A stretch of 64,000 bases of DNA from JAXLVB01 sp046329195 (GTDB lineage Bacteria; Bacteroidota; Bacteroidia; Cytophagales; Spirosomataceae), in NCBI GenBank assembly GCA_046329195.1, contig JAXLVB010000001.1, forward strand, positions 1,860,001 through 1,924,000, given 5' to 3'. The translations under genes and the position numbers were made by a program. The notes under the pieces were generated by a model, which was not told the DNA's origin, searched no databases, and saw nothing but the letters and a program-made list of their open reading frames with translations. This document shows positions 1 to 9,976 of this stretch, piece by piece. The stretch's first letter is position 1. Each line of letters starts with the position of its first letter.

Positions 1-525
1 TTCGTTCAATACCTCCACCAACACTCCAGATGGATAAAAGCCCGCCAATTTGGCGAAATCCATTGAAGCTTCGGTATGGCCAGTGCGCCGCAACACACCT
101 CCTGTTTTGGCCTTGAGTGGGAAAATATGTCCCGGGCGACCCAAATCCTCGGGTTTGGTATCAGAATCCACCAACGCTCTGATGGTTTTGGAGCGGTCAG
201 ATGCCGAAATTCCGGTGGTGCAGCCATGACCCAACAAATCTACCGACACGGTAAAGGCCGTTTCATGGCTTGACGTATTTTTACCTACCATCATATCGAG
301 TTGCAACTCTTGGCAACGCTCTTCGGGCAACGATACACAAATCAATCCTCGCCCTTCTCTAGCCATCAAGTTGATGATTTCGGGGGTAGTACATGCCGAG
401 GCGCAAATCATGTCGCCTTCGTTTTCACGGTCTTCGTCATCAACGACGATAATCATTTTGCCCTGACGAATGTCTTCCAAGGCGTCTTCTATTCTATCCA
501 GTTGAATCGTATCCATGCTAACCAT
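1..525 (-). CDS. ribB: 3,4-dihydroxy-2-butanone 4-phosphate synthase (RibB domain), partial
   Basis: This is the N-terminal 175 codons of a riboflavin biosynthesis enzyme; the frame stays open to the window edge. RibB converts ribulose 5-phosphate to 3,4-dihydroxy-2-butanone 4-phosphate plus formate in the cytoplasm. The acidic signature DDEDRENEGD is present near residue 25, followed by GRGLICVSL and by SDRSKTIRALVD and RPGHIFPL segments typical of the family. The start is either the ATG at 525 or the one at 516, which gives MDTIQLDRIEDALEDIRQG. In Bacteroidota the gene is usually a RibB-RibA (GTP cyclohydrolase II) fusion, but the second half is outside the window. I saw no FMN riboswitch upstream. 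The identity of the domain is secure; fused or single is open. Confidence 0.93.
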   Translation of the reverse strand, partial: MVSMDTIQLDRIEDALEDIRQGKMIIVVDDEDRENEGDMICASACTTPEIINLMAREGRGLICVSLPEERCQELQLDMMVGKNTSSHETAFTVSVDLLGHGCTTGISASDRSKTIRALVDSDTKPEDLGRPGHIFPLKAKTGGVLRRTGHTEASMDFAKLAGFYPSGVLVEVLNE

Positions 526-840
526 TGGGTGCAACTTACCTACTGATAACCTACGTCCCACTATTTTTGTTCCTTTTCTTTACAAACGACAAATTCAGCC
601 CAAACTGTCCTTTTTGTCTATTTTTCTATGCGCCTAAGGTGAATAATCGTAATTTATTTGAAATTTTAGGGATTATTTTGAACAACACAAAGACACATAA
701 TTTTCTCAATACCAGCAACTTAATAAGACATTTTAAAGTTATCCTATTGCATTGGGTATGAATATGGCCGTAAATTTAAGCGGAATTCGGATGGCTTGGC
801 ATACGGTTTGTTCTTTTTAAGCGTTGAAAGATAGATTGGC
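526..840. other. Intergenic stretch, nothing recognised
   Basis: AT-rich spacer between the divergent ribB and the surface-protein gene. Both promoters must lie here, but I could not place a convincing TTTG/TAnnTTTG pair and found no RNA motif, repeat or small gene. Confidence 0.5.
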
Positions 841-2775
841 GTGAAGGTACCTAAACCAATGATTGTATTGCGTAAACATGGCGGCTGGATACTCGCTTGG
901 CTTTGGTTTGTCGGCCAAAGTTGGGGGCAATCCTGCCCACCCAAACCCAGTGCAAATAGTGCAAGTGGCAAGTTCAGTATTGACCTCGGCGTTCGTTTTT
1001 GTGTGGGTCAAACCATCAAAGTGACCGACCTCAGTGGTGGCTCCAACATGCAGTATTGGTATGAATACACAGGCACTACCGCACCCGTAACAGGTGGTAC
1101 TACCCAAACCGACTGGACGTATCAGAAAGCAGGCAAGTTTGTGGTGATTCAGCAAGGAAGTCTCAATGGTACAGGCTCTTATGCTTGCTTAGTGATTGAC
1201 GTTTTGCCTACGCCGGCACCTGTATTTAGCCTCAAAAGTTGCCAAAATCGCCAAGTAACGCTCTCGATTCCGGCCAATGCTGCCAACGCCTACGACGAAT
1301 ACGAAATTGATTGGGGCGACGGCTCTGCCAAGCAAATCATTCAAACAGCCCCTACTAATGCCAGCCATACGTATCCCGATTTTTCGACTCGGACAGTGAA
1401 GGTGATGGGTCGCTACATGCCCAATAACTGTGGTGCCACAGCGCAACAAAACATCTCGCCTTCAGGGCAACCAGCCCCTACCTTTGGGGTCATCAAACTA
1501 GAAGTTACAGCTCCTGATAAAGTAGAGTTGAGTTTTGATGGTATTCCGAACTATGATATCGAAATCTTCAAACGAACAGGCTTTACGGGTACGTTTCAGA
1601 CGACTGGGCTGGTTAACAATGCTACGGGGAGTATCAAACAAACGGTATCGAATGTAGATACTCGTGGAGCAGTACAATGCTTTCAGCTAGCTGCGATCAA
1701 TACTTGTGGTACGGCTACCAATTTTCCGGAGCCGGTTTGTAGTGTGCCGTTTACGGTGGCAGCACAAGCCTCGCAAAACGATATTAACTGGACGCCTTAC
1801 CAGTCAGCCAGCTTTACCCAATATGTTGTGCTGAGAGGAACCACTGGTTTGTTTACAAGTACGCAAGCAACGGTTAGTAATTATGCCGACAAAAGCGCAA
1901 AATGCGCACAGTTCTGTTATCGGCTTCAGATTACCACCAAAAACGTAGAGTCACTGAGCGAACAAGTTTGTGTGGGTAGCTCGGCTACTTCAAAGCCACC
2001 CGCCCCAACGGGCCTACTAGGAACAATCACGCAAAACCAAGTAGCCCTGAGTTGGAAACCCACCAACGCTGTGCCCCTCCCCCGCTACCGCCTCTATCGC
2101 TCCGATTTACCAACCAGCGGATTTCAGGCTATTGTAGATACACTAGCTAGTAAATACACCGATGCTACCATCAATCCGTCGTTGCAGCGGTATTGTTATC
2201 AGGTTAGTTATCAGGACGGTTGTGGCAACGAATCGAGCCCGTCGGAGGCGGTATGCCCCATGTTTTTGATGCAGCAAGGCGATGCGCTGGTCTGGACTCC
2301 CTACGTCCGTTTTTTGGCAGGCGAACCTGTCTATATCGTAGAAAAAGTAGATGCTAACGGAGTATTAATCTCTACGTTTCCGGCAGGAAACTCGCTGACA
2401 TACACGCCAAGTTTACAACCCGGTGAAACCGCCTATTTTCGGATTCGGGCTAGGGCCATTGACGGGCAAGAGAGTTATTCAAACATCGTGATTTTTGGCG
2501 AAAGTATCCAGTTATTTGTTCCGAATGCCTTCTCGCCTAATGCCGATGGCCTCAATGACACCTTTGAGCCAAAGGGAACATTTATTAGCTTTAAAATGCT
2601 GATTTACAGCCGATGGGGCGAGGTTCTTTATGAATCTGACGACCGTAATAAGGGCTGGGACGGGCAGTTTAACGGCAATCCTGTACCCGAAGGAGCCTAC
2701 GTCTATCGAATAGAAGTAACTGGTGCCGACAGCAAAACCCACGTGCGTACTGGCACACTTACCTTGGTGCGATAG
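841..2775 (+). CDS. Secreted protein with type IX secretion type B (CHU_C-like) sorting domain
   Basis: A 644-residue exported protein whose cargo function is unknown. The N-terminus is hydrophobic and ends in SWGQS, a plausible signal peptidase I site. A PKD-like segment lies near residues 120-200 (EIDWGDGSAKQI, then a TYPDFSTRTVKV strand), and fibronectin-III-like repeats with regular Cys pairs fill residues 220-540. The C-terminal ~85 residues (LFVPNAFSPNADGLNDTFEP, IYSRWGEVLYES, WDGQFNGNPVPEGAYVYRIE) are the gliding-motility-associated type B sorting domain used for export by the Bacteroidota type IX system. The first codon used is a GTG; an ATG 18 bases later (859) may be the true start. 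It stands alone, divergent from ribB. Confidence 0.85.
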   Translation: MKVPKPMIVLRKHGGWILAWLWFVGQSWGQSCPPKPSANSASGKFSIDLGVRFCVGQTIKVTDLSGGSNMQYWYEYTGTTAPVTGGTTQTDWTYQKAGKFVVIQQGSLNGTGSYACLVIDVLPTPAPVFSLKSCQNRQVTLSIPANAANAYDEYEIDWGDGSAKQIIQTAPTNASHTYPDFSTRTVKVMGRYMPNNCGATAQQNISPSGQPAPTFGVIKLEVTAPDKVELSFDGIPNYDIEIFKRTGFTGTFQTTGLVNNATGSIKQTVSNVDTRGAVQCFQLAAINTCGTATNFPEPVCSVPFTVAAQASQNDINWTPYQSASFTQYVVLRGTTGLFTSTQATVSNYADKSAKCAQFCYRLQITTKNVESLSEQVCVGSSATSKPPAPTGLLGTITQNQVALSWKPTNAVPLPRYRLYRSDLPTSGFQAIVDTLASKYTDATINPSLQRYCYQVSYQDGCGNESSPSEAVCPMFLMQQGDALVWTPYVRFLAGEPVYIVEKVDANGVLISTFPAGNSLTYTPSLQPGETAYFRIRARAIDGQESYSNIVIFGESIQLFVPNAFSPNADGLNDTFEPKGTFISFKMLIYSRWGEVLYESDDRNKGWDGQFNGNPVPEGAYVYRIEVTGADSKTHVRTGTLTLVR

Positions 2776-3008
2776 TCATCTAAAGATGCTTTTATGTCGC
2801 TTATGTCACAAAAAACTTCCCTTCGCTAGCTGATCTTTCCCCAAAAAACCTATCTTTATAAGACTTTTAGCAACACTTGATACGTACACATTACCAGCTA
2901 ACCTTTGTTAGTTTTTCTATTTGCTTTTCGGTTTTGAGTCCCAGCCGATTACGTCTGCAAATGAACGCAACTAGGGTTTGTGGTTAGTGTCATTACAGGA
3001 ATTAATGT

Positions 3009-4610
3009 ATGGGTTTAGTCAATAGAACTGTCCTTATGGAGGTCATAGGGATAGCTTTGGGTATTTTTGTTGTTTATTTTAGTTACATCTCGTCGCTTGG
3101 TCTGTACGAAGATGACTTCTTTTTTATAGGTAATAGCCTTCATACCTCATTTTCAGCGCTTCTTCAGTACTCTCTTCATTGCTTCCAAACCTTTCCCGAA
3201 GGACGCCCACTTGGCTTTGTATTACCAGCTTGGTTTACGTTCGTTGGCGAACACGTGGGAGGCTTAGTTGGTATTTATCTGATAGCTTATGGCATTTTAG
3301 TCATCAACGCTCTGCTTGTCTAAGCTATTGCCCGTAAAGTCACCACGGGCGCATGGATATGGGTAGTAGTGCTAATTTACATACTCTTTCCAGCCGATAC
3401 CACCAAGTCTATGCTTACCCATGCGTTTCAACTACAAGCTGGGTTATGTTTTTGTTTATTGGCTATGTTGGCCTACAGTTCGGGCAAAACCATAGCCGGA
3501 TACGGTTTAGCGAGTTTGGCCTTGTTGTGTTACGAAGCATCCATCTTGCCTTTTTTAACATTTCCCTTATTGTTACAGGTCACCTTACCAACTTGGGCTA
3601 AACATCTTGCCTGCATGGTAGTAGTGATGGTACTGTATTTGTTGGTACGTTTTCATGCGGTAGAAGAGGCTCGTTTAGCGTATGAATTATCGGTGAATGA
3701 TTGGGTTGACTTATTTCGCAAAACGGTGGTATGTTCTTTGCTTGGACCTTTATCGAGTGGTTATGCTTTTGCCCTACGCTTGGTCACAGGCTTGGTAGAA
3801 GGCAACGGTGTTACTTGGGCAATCGGAGCGAGCGTAGGGTTGAGTTGTTACTGGCTTTTGGAAAAAACTAATCATCCCAATCACCTAGCTACCAATTATT
3901 CTGAAGCTCAACGGTCGAATCGCCCTTTATTAATTGGCGGAGGACTCATGGTACTAAGTGCCTACTTGATGGCTTTTATCCATTATCCTGCCACAGCCTT
4001 ATCCAATCGAGGGACTTCGGTACACTTAGCGGCTAGCTTGGGCTATCCGTGGCTAACGGTGGGCATTGGCCGCTGGATGTCAGAAGTCTGGAATCTTGAG
4101 CGGTGGTTGTTGCGCAGTGTTGCGATGGTGGCTGCTTGTTGGGCTAGTTTTCATGTAGTGATTGAGCAAGATTTTGTAGTAAGTTGGCAAAAACAACGGT
4201 GGTTTTGGAAAGAACTGGTACGGGTTTGTCCTGATGCACTGGTCGAAAACCAATTGATTTTGGTGACACACCCTACACCCAACGACAATCGCTATGTGTC
4301 GAGTTTTTCGTGGGCAATGGACCTGACGTTGGCACAATTATTTCAATTTCCAGCTCAGTGGAAAATGCCCCCCATCGTGACGGAATTAGAAAATCCCATA
4401 GAGCCGAATCGGATTTTTACACATCCGTATCGCTGGTACGACGCCCAGCTGGCGCATCACCCGATTGCCGCCGTGGCGGTGTACCCCAACCGAGTAGAAC
4501 GGCTCGAAGGAAAACTATTTTTTCATGGAGAAGTTATTTCATTGACACATACACAGTCAGTAGCAAGTCTGTTTCCACCCGGAAAATTAAATGAATTGTT
4601 GCTGCATTAA
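3009..4610 (+). pseudogene. GT-C-like polytopic membrane protein, interrupted by one in-frame stop
   Basis: Reading from the ATG at 3009, the frame meets a single TAA at 3321-3323 and then continues in the same frame, without any shift, to the stop at 4610; together the halves make a ~530-residue membrane protein. The first part has a luminal/periplasmic loop with YEDDFFFIG right after the first membrane segment, which resembles the acidic motif after TM1 of GT-C glycosyltransferases. Many hydrophobic segments follow, then a soluble C-terminal domain. The methyltransferase gene starts 8 bases downstream, so the two were probably one operon for a cell-surface glycan. Explanations are a nonsense mutation, a sequencing error or readthrough. 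The family assignment is tentative; the interruption is seen directly. Confidence 0.6.
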
Positions 4611-4618
4611 ATTCACCT

Positions 4619-5368
4619 ATGAAGAACAATGTATTTGATGAATTCGCCGAGCAGTACCGTTCTATTCACAACGCCAACCTGAATAAAACGGGCTTCGATA
4701 GCTATTATATGAGCGAGCTCAAAGTTCGGCTCATCAAAGGTTCAACTCGTCGCCACGTCAAGCGGATTCTGGACGTAGGCTGTGGCGATGGTGGAATGTG
4801 TGTTTATTTCAAACAGCATTTTCCCGATGCGCATATTGTAGGAATTGATATTTCTGAAAAAAGTATCCAGATAGCGCAAGACCGAGGGTTAGCAAATTGC
4901 GAGTTTTTCGTGACAGACGGCCATACGCTTCCGTTTGATGACCACTCGTTTGACTTGGTAGTAGTAGCCGGCGTTTTGATGCACATTCAGCAAGAACATC
5001 AAGAAGCCTACATTCAAGAGATGCACCGGGTGTTAATGCCCAAAGGTAGGATTGCTATTTTTGAACATAACCCCTACAATCCGGTAACTCGCCGCTTAGT
5101 GAAAATTTGTCCGTTCGACTCTGAAGCAGTTTGGAACTATCCTAAGGTATTGAAGCAAAAACTCACCAAGGCTCATTTTGGAGATTTACAAACACACTAT
5201 TACTTGTTTTTTCCACGATTTGGTCTATTTTCTTATTTCTCCGACCGGGAAAAACTCCTACGTCGTTTTCCGTTGGGAGGGCAATATTTTTTGTCGGCAC
5301 AGAAGATTGCTTCTAAAAAACACCCTAGCTCTCTACAAAAAGAAGTACTGAATGTAGAAGTGGTTTAA
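4619..5368 (+). CDS. Class I SAM-dependent methyltransferase
   Basis: A 249-residue cytoplasmic methyltransferase. Motif I (ILDVGCGDGGMC) lies near residue 51, followed by the acidic ribose-binding strand (IVGIDISEKSIQIA), motif II/III (CEFFVTDGHTLPFDDHSFDLVVVAGVLMHI) and the post-motif RVLMPKGRIAIFEHNP, as in the Methyltransf_11/UbiE-like group. The substrate cannot be read from the sequence. The start lies 8 bases after the broken membrane glycosyltransferase-like gene, suggesting shared transcription and a role in modifying the same glycan or lipid. A bidirectional terminator follows. Confidence 0.85.
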   Translation: MKNNVFDEFAEQYRSIHNANLNKTGFDSYYMSELKVRLIKGSTRRHVKRILDVGCGDGGMCVYFKQHFPDAHIVGIDISEKSIQIAQDRGLANCEFFVTDGHTLPFDDHSFDLVVVAGVLMHIQQEHQEAYIQEMHRVLMPKGRIAIFEHNPYNPVTRRLVKICPFDSEAVWNYPKVLKQKLTKAHFGDLQTHYYLFFPRFGLFSYFSDREKLLRRFPLGGQYFLSAQKIASKKHPSSLQKEVLNVEVV

Positions 5369-5508
5369 TGAATAATGCTTATAATGAGCTAAGTAGAAAA
5401 GCGTTAATAGTTAACCGTTAATCGTAAAGTTTTAATAATCAATAGATTAAGAGGGGTTTTAAGGTTTAGATAATATAAACTATTTTTGTGCAAGTACTTA
5501 ATAAATAC

Positions 5509-5547
5509 AACAGCCCTATCCTGCCAATGGAGCAAGATAGGGCTGTT
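5509..5547. terminator. Bidirectional terminator hairpin
   Basis: A perfect 12-bp inverted repeat (AACAGCCCTATC / GATAGGGCTGTT) with a 15-base loop sits between the converging methyltransferase and carboxypeptidase genes. T runs flank it in both directions, though short. Confidence 0.8.
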
Positions 5548-5565
5548 TTGGTTGTAGAATTTGGT

Positions 5566-8214
5566 TTATCGTTCTTCCTCACCAAAGAAGGTTTGTGCTG
5601 AAATCAACGACCCGAAAAACAGAGAGTTCAGGAACAGTTTGTTAGTGCCATACCAGATACCCCTAAAATTGGGATTGTCCGAAAACAGCACCACTCGCCC
5701 GGCGCCTTCGTTGCTAACGACAATGGCTGCCGAGTTGGCAATGCGTTTTTGTGAAGTGGGGTGCAAATACCCACCAATCAATGGGTTGGCAGTGTATTGC
5801 GCTACTGTATTGGATGGTCCTTTGCTGGGTTGTAAAATGGTAGTCCCGTTGCGATAAATAGATACCTTGCGGTCGGTAAAGCCAAAGCCTACGGGATGCG
5901 TAATGTCCAAATCTACTTCAAAGATACTTCCTCCTATGGCCTTGGCTCCTTCCCATGCTACGGCATCGGTGAAGTCATAGCGTTTCCGAGCAAAAGAGGT
6001 ATCGGCAGGAGCTACTTTTTCACGAGAAAGTCCCTGACGGATAGCCCATTCGGTAGCCGTTTTGAGGGTGATTAACGTACCGCCAGCTTGTACCCACGCC
6101 TTGATTTTGCCTACCGTGGCGGGGTCAATGTTGTACTGCCCCGACACCATCACCAACACATTGTAGCGGTTGAGGTTAATTCGTGGCAACGCACTCACAT
6201 CGGCCTTGGTGATGGGCATACTGAGGCGTTGGTCTAATAGGTGCCAGATTTCGCCAGCTTCATACGCACTCACGCCTACACCCGTGAGCATAATGGCCTC
6301 CGGTTTAGACACACTCTTGACGTTGTTGCTACCCAAATCAATCCCCTTGACACTATAGCCTGTCGAAACGGCCTGAATTTCAATAGCAGCTTGCTGACTC
6401 ACCGTCTTGACCAACTCGTACAAGGCATCTACCGAGAGGTTTTGCCGAAATACAGGGATAATAATGGTGCCATAACCATAGTTTTTCTCCTTGCCATTGA
6501 TCATCGTCGTAAAAGGCTTGAAGGCCGTTTGACAGATAGCTCCTCCTTTTTGAAGATGATACAGGGCTTTGTGTGCATTGTAATCGCTAAGGTCTATCAG
6601 GTAGGCATAGGTACTTTTTTCAGGTGAGGCAATGCTTACTTTCGGGGCGGTATTGAGGCGATTCCCTTTGCTAAATGGTGTTTTTAGCTCAGCATAAGGC
6701 AAGTTAAACGCATGTACCAACGACCACGACGATGCATCGTAAAACAAGCTGTCGGCATAAGGAATGCTCTTTTCAAAGGCGGACTTTACCATCATGTAGT
6801 TTTGTTGCTCAGTAGGTACTACATATGCCTTACCTTTTTCAAATTTCTTACTGTTGATAGTAAGCCCACTGTTATCCAGCTCATAGACTTCAATCTGGTG
6901 GCGTAGCAACAACTCTACAAAGGCATTGGTACGAGTGGCATCGGTGGCATCGCCAAACACATAGCCTTTGATAGCACTTTTCTTGGCTTGGTCAGTGGCT
7001 ACTTTGTAAAATTCACGGCGCATTTTGAGTAACTCGGCTTTTTCGGCCAGTGTAGCCCTTATGGTTGTGATTGCCCCTGTAAATTGGTTACGAATGGTAA
7101 AGGCAAACGTAATCGGGATGGTTTGGGTCTCTTGAATCATTCCCCGTGAGCTAGCTTGCTCAAACAAAAAGCCCGCTCCTCCATAAAAATTACAATAGTC
7201 GGAGCCGTAGCCAGGGTAGAGTTTGTCAAAGGTTTCTTTAGTAAAATACATCGAGCCAATTTTGTTGGCGGCATCCGAAAAATACTGGCCGTATTTGGGG
7301 TAAATCACGTCGTAGAGGTACGGCGGAACAATGGGGTTGTTGCTTGAATTCTTGCCCGGGTCAAAGTAAAACGCCGAGTTGGTACCCATTTCGTGATGGT
7401 CCACCACCACATAGGGCATCCATTGGTGAAACCACTTCACTTGCGCCTTGGCCTCGGGGTGGATGCACAAAAACCAGTCACGGTTAGGGTCAAACCAATA
7501 GTGGTTCATACGACCTCCGGGCCAGATTTCGTTGTGTTCCCGGTCGTTGCCATCGGCTACAAAAGGCTCCCCTTTATAAGCATTTACCCAGTTGGTGAAG
7601 CGTTCTTTGCCGTCGGGGTTGAGTGTTGGCTCTATGAAAATGATCATTTCTTTCATCCAGCGCTTGGTTTCTTCGCTCTCCGATGCCGTCAAGTAATACG
7701 CTGTAAGCAAGGTGGACTCGCAACCCGAGGTTTCGTTGCCATGCACAGTGGCCCCAATTTGCATCACCATCGGCACATCATCGTTGCCCGACTGAGTGGC
7801 ACGAGCCAAGTGAGCTTTGCGGATGTCATCCATTTTGCCATAATTAGAAGGGTCGGTAAACGAGGCCATAATCAAGGGGCGGCGTTCGTAGGTTTCGCCA
7901 ATGACTTCGATTTTCACTCGGTCTGACAGGCGGTCCAATTCACGAAAATACTCCACTATTTTGTCGTAACGAGTTTGATGCTGACCAATTCCATAGCCCA
8001 AAAACTGCTCAGGTGTAGGAATCGCCGGGTTCATGGGCCCTGCATTGGGGTAAAAATAGTCGGCCTGCGCCAATGAAAGCGTAGTGATACAAGTGCTTAG
8101 CAAAACCACAAACGTAGCTTGCAAGAGCCTATTGTAAACGGGAGAAAACTGCTGACTACGGCCTTGCCAGTAATAAGACAAAGCCCTAACACGTGCATAA
8201 AGAGACGTTAGCAT
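5566..8214 (-). CDS. Secreted M14-family zinc carboxypeptidase
   Basis: About 880 residues. The start chosen is the ATG at 8214, because the hydrophobic signal segment (FVVLLSTCITTLSLAQA) follows within 50 residues; an upstream ATG at 8313 would add a polar stretch. The catalytic domain shows the first zinc motif HGNE within GATVHGNETSGCES, the conserved LNPDGKERFTNW segment, and the third ligand in VVVDHHEMGTNSAFYF; a later FEQASSRG segment may carry the catalytic glutamate. The C-terminal half is long and contains a flavodoxin/GATase-like stretch (VLVMVSGQYNIDPATV) seen in large Bacteroidota M14 peptidases. It probably trims peptides in the periplasm or outside the cell. It is monocistronic and converges with the methyltransferase. 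Confidence 0.88.
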   Translation of the reverse strand: MLTSLYARVRALSYYWQGRSQQFSPVYNRLLQATFVVLLSTCITTLSLAQADYFYPNAGPMNPAIPTPEQFLGYGIGQHQTRYDKIVEYFRELDRLSDRVKIEVIGETYERRPLIMASFTDPSNYGKMDDIRKAHLARATQSGNDDVPMVMQIGATVHGNETSGCESTLLTAYYLTASESEETKRWMKEMIIFIEPTLNPDGKERFTNWVNAYKGEPFVADGNDREHNEIWPGGRMNHYWFDPNRDWFLCIHPEAKAQVKWFHQWMPYVVVDHHEMGTNSAFYFDPGKNSSNNPIVPPYLYDVIYPKYGQYFSDAANKIGSMYFTKETFDKLYPGYGSDYCNFYGGAGFLFEQASSRGMIQETQTIPITFAFTIRNQFTGAITTIRATLAEKAELLKMRREFYKVATDQAKKSAIKGYVFGDATDATRTNAFVELLLRHQIEVYELDNSGLTINSKKFEKGKAYVVPTEQQNYMMVKSAFEKSIPYADSLFYDASSWSLVHAFNLPYAELKTPFSKGNRLNTAPKVSIASPEKSTYAYLIDLSDYNAHKALYHLQKGGAICQTAFKPFTTMINGKEKNYGYGTIIIPVFRQNLSVDALYELVKTVSQQAAIEIQAVSTGYSVKGIDLGSNNVKSVSKPEAIMLTGVGVSAYEAGEIWHLLDQRLSMPITKADVSALPRINLNRYNVLVMVSGQYNIDPATVGKIKAWVQAGGTLITLKTATEWAIRQGLSREKVAPADTSFARKRYDFTDAVAWEGAKAIGGSIFEVDLDITHPVGFGFTDRKVSIYRNGTTILQPSKGPSNTVAQYTANPLIGGYLHPTSQKRIANSAAIVVSNEGAGRVVLFSDNPNFRGIWYGTNKLFLNSLFFGSLISAQTFFGEEER

Positions 8215-8412
8215 AAGTTGGTTAAGTTTGGTTTTTGGGCAATTTACAGCATTTTTGCATTGGTTTGACGATTTTAAACCCATTCCCGACAGCCCACGAG
8301 TTTTCTTCGACAAAGGTCATTTTTTTGTCGGATAGGTGTGGAGAATGCCTTCTCAAAATTGGCAAGGTACTTGCTATATCCTGATTATCAGACACATCTT
8401 AAACCTATCTGA

Positions 8413-8922
8413 ATGAATCAAATCTACATGCTATTCACTGTTTTGTTTTGCAGTTTGGTTTCGTGGTCGGCTTGGGCACAAAGCCCTGGCGACGAGTATT
8501 ATGGCAAAGCTTCATTTTATCATCGCAAATTTAATTACCGCACCACCTCGGCGGGTGAAGTTTTTCACAACGATGATTACATGGCTGCGCATCGCACCTT
8601 GCCTTTTGGTACCTTAATCGAAATCACGAATCTGGCTAACAAACAAACCGCCATCGTACGAGTCAACGACCGAGGTCCGTTTGCCAAAGATCGCTTGGTT
8701 GATATTTCGCAAGCAGCAGCTCGAGACTTAGGTATGATGGGGGCTGGAGTGGCCGATGTGAAGATAAAAGTACTCATGATTCCCCGAGAAGACGGCTCTA
8801 TCGAAACCAAAGTAGCAGGCGAACTCCCAAAAATTGAACTCAAAACCTATGCGCCTATTCAGGTGGATAGTTCAGGACGTTATTACAAAATCAAAGTGGA
8901 TTCCACAAGTCGGAATCAATGA
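8413..8922 (+). CDS. rlpA: RlpA-like double-psi beta-barrel protein (septal lytic transglycosylase family)
   Basis: A 169-residue secreted protein with a signal peptide ending in SAWAQS. The double-psi beta-barrel follows directly: YYGKASFYHRKFNYRTTSAGE, then AAHRTLPFGTLIEITNLAN and the conserved VRVNDRGPFAKDRLVDIS segment with the Asp of the active site. Members cleave naked peptidoglycan glycans or bind cell wall. There is no SPOR domain, so it is the short form common in Bacteroidota. It converges with the SDR gene 20 bases downstream. Confidence 0.88.
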   Translation: MNQIYMLFTVLFCSLVSWSAWAQSPGDEYYGKASFYHRKFNYRTTSAGEVFHNDDYMAAHRTLPFGTLIEITNLANKQTAIVRVNDRGPFAKDRLVDISQAAARDLGMMGAGVADVKIKVLMIPREDGSIETKVAGELPKIELKTYAPIQVDSSGRYYKIKVDSTSRNQ

Positions 8923-8942
8923 GGATATTTGAGAGTTAACTA

Positions 8943-9650
8943 TCAAATATCTCCTTCCATCGGGCGCATCAAGATTTCTTCGACTACTGCCGACGGTGAC
9001 AGTTTGTAGCAGGCATACAAGAGTTCGGCTATGTCGTTGACGTGCATAAATCGGCTTTGGGGAAGCTCTACCCCGGCCCAGCTGTCGGTAAACGTTGCTC
9101 CGGGCAAAATGGCAGTGACCTTTACACCATACGATTTCATTTCTTCACGAAGGGTTTTGCTCATGCCCAAGAGCGCAAACTTCGAGATACCATACGAGCC
9201 ACCATTGGGGTAGGCCATAATACTGGCGGTAGAACACACGTTGATGATATATCCCGACCGCTGACTCATCATCCCTCCGATTACTCCCCGAGTAAGGTCA
9301 TACGCACTGTACAGATTGGTTTCAATCATGGTTTCAAGCGTTCCTTCGGGTTCGTTATGAATCTGCCCGGGCAGAAACACCCCCGTATTATTGACGAGTA
9401 CATCAACAGGGCGATTTTGTTGGTGAATAAAATCGATAAAAGCCTTGCGGTCGGTTTTGTTAGACAAATCAGCCGTAAACGTAAGTAGCGATATGTCAGG
9501 GAGTTTGGTGAAAAATGTCTTTACCAATGCTTCTAAGTCGGTGCTGTTGCGAGCACACGTGATGATGTCGAACCCTTGGCTGGCAAACTTCTCAATGATG
9601 GCTCTTCCGATGCCTTTGGTGCCACCACTTACTACCATTAGTTTGTTCAT
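8943..9650 (-). CDS. Short-chain dehydrogenase/reductase
   Basis: A 235-residue classical SDR. The nucleotide-binding motif is SGGTKGIG at residues 8-15, the structural NNTG motif (NNAG in most members) is near residue 87, and the catalytic Ser/Tyr/Lys are in VCSTAS and YGISK. Arg in CARNS suggests NADP(H) preference. The closest named relatives by motif are sepiapterin-reductase-like and 3-ketoacyl-ACP-reductase-like SDRs; the substrate cannot be deduced. It is transcribed alone. Confidence 0.85.
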   Translation of the reverse strand: MNKLMVVSGGTKGIGRAIIEKFASQGFDIITCARNSTDLEALVKTFFTKLPDISLLTFTADLSNKTDRKAFIDFIHQQNRPVDVLVNNTGVFLPGQIHNEPEGTLETMIETNLYSAYDLTRGVIGGMMSQRSGYIINVCSTASIMAYPNGGSYGISKFALLGMSKTLREEMKSYGVKVTAILPGATFTDSWAGVELPQSRFMHVNDIAELLYACYKLSPSAVVEEILMRPMEGDI

Positions 9651-9892
9651 AGGAGTGGTTGATTACAGGTGGATAGGGAAAGGTTCGTTTGTAGGGAAAT
9701 GAAGGCTGAACATACATCAAAATCAGCAACCTCTTTTCAATATGACAAAGTAGCGTTAATTTGCTTGCCAAATGTAGAAGAGTTTACTCATAAGTACTAA
9801 ATCGTTGTTTGTTATTGCTTGTTTGTTGTTTGTAATGTATTGACAATGAGAAAGATGACAGTAAAAATAACTTTTTGAATAAAACAATCGAA

Positions 9893-9924
9893 TTTGTGAA
9901 AGGTACTTATTCTACCTATTTTTG
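9893..9924 (+). promoter_or_regulatory. Bacteroidota-type promoter for mlaE
   Basis: A TTTG -33 element at 9893-9896 and a TATTTTTG -7 element at 9917-9924 are separated by 20 bases, matching the TTTG/TAnnTTTG consensus. The mlaE start is 53 bases downstream. The rest of the 9651-9976 gap is AT-rich and shows nothing else. Confidence 0.65.
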
Positions 9925-9976
9925 AGTTAAATTGATGTGTGAATAGGGCAGAAGGACCAACCAAGCAAACGCCGTT

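Noticed and set aside
5463..5547. Small RNA from a TATTTTTG box near 5478 to the terminator at 5547
   Set aside because: There is a -7-like box but no -33 partner at the right distance, and the hairpin is explained as the shared terminator of two converging genes.
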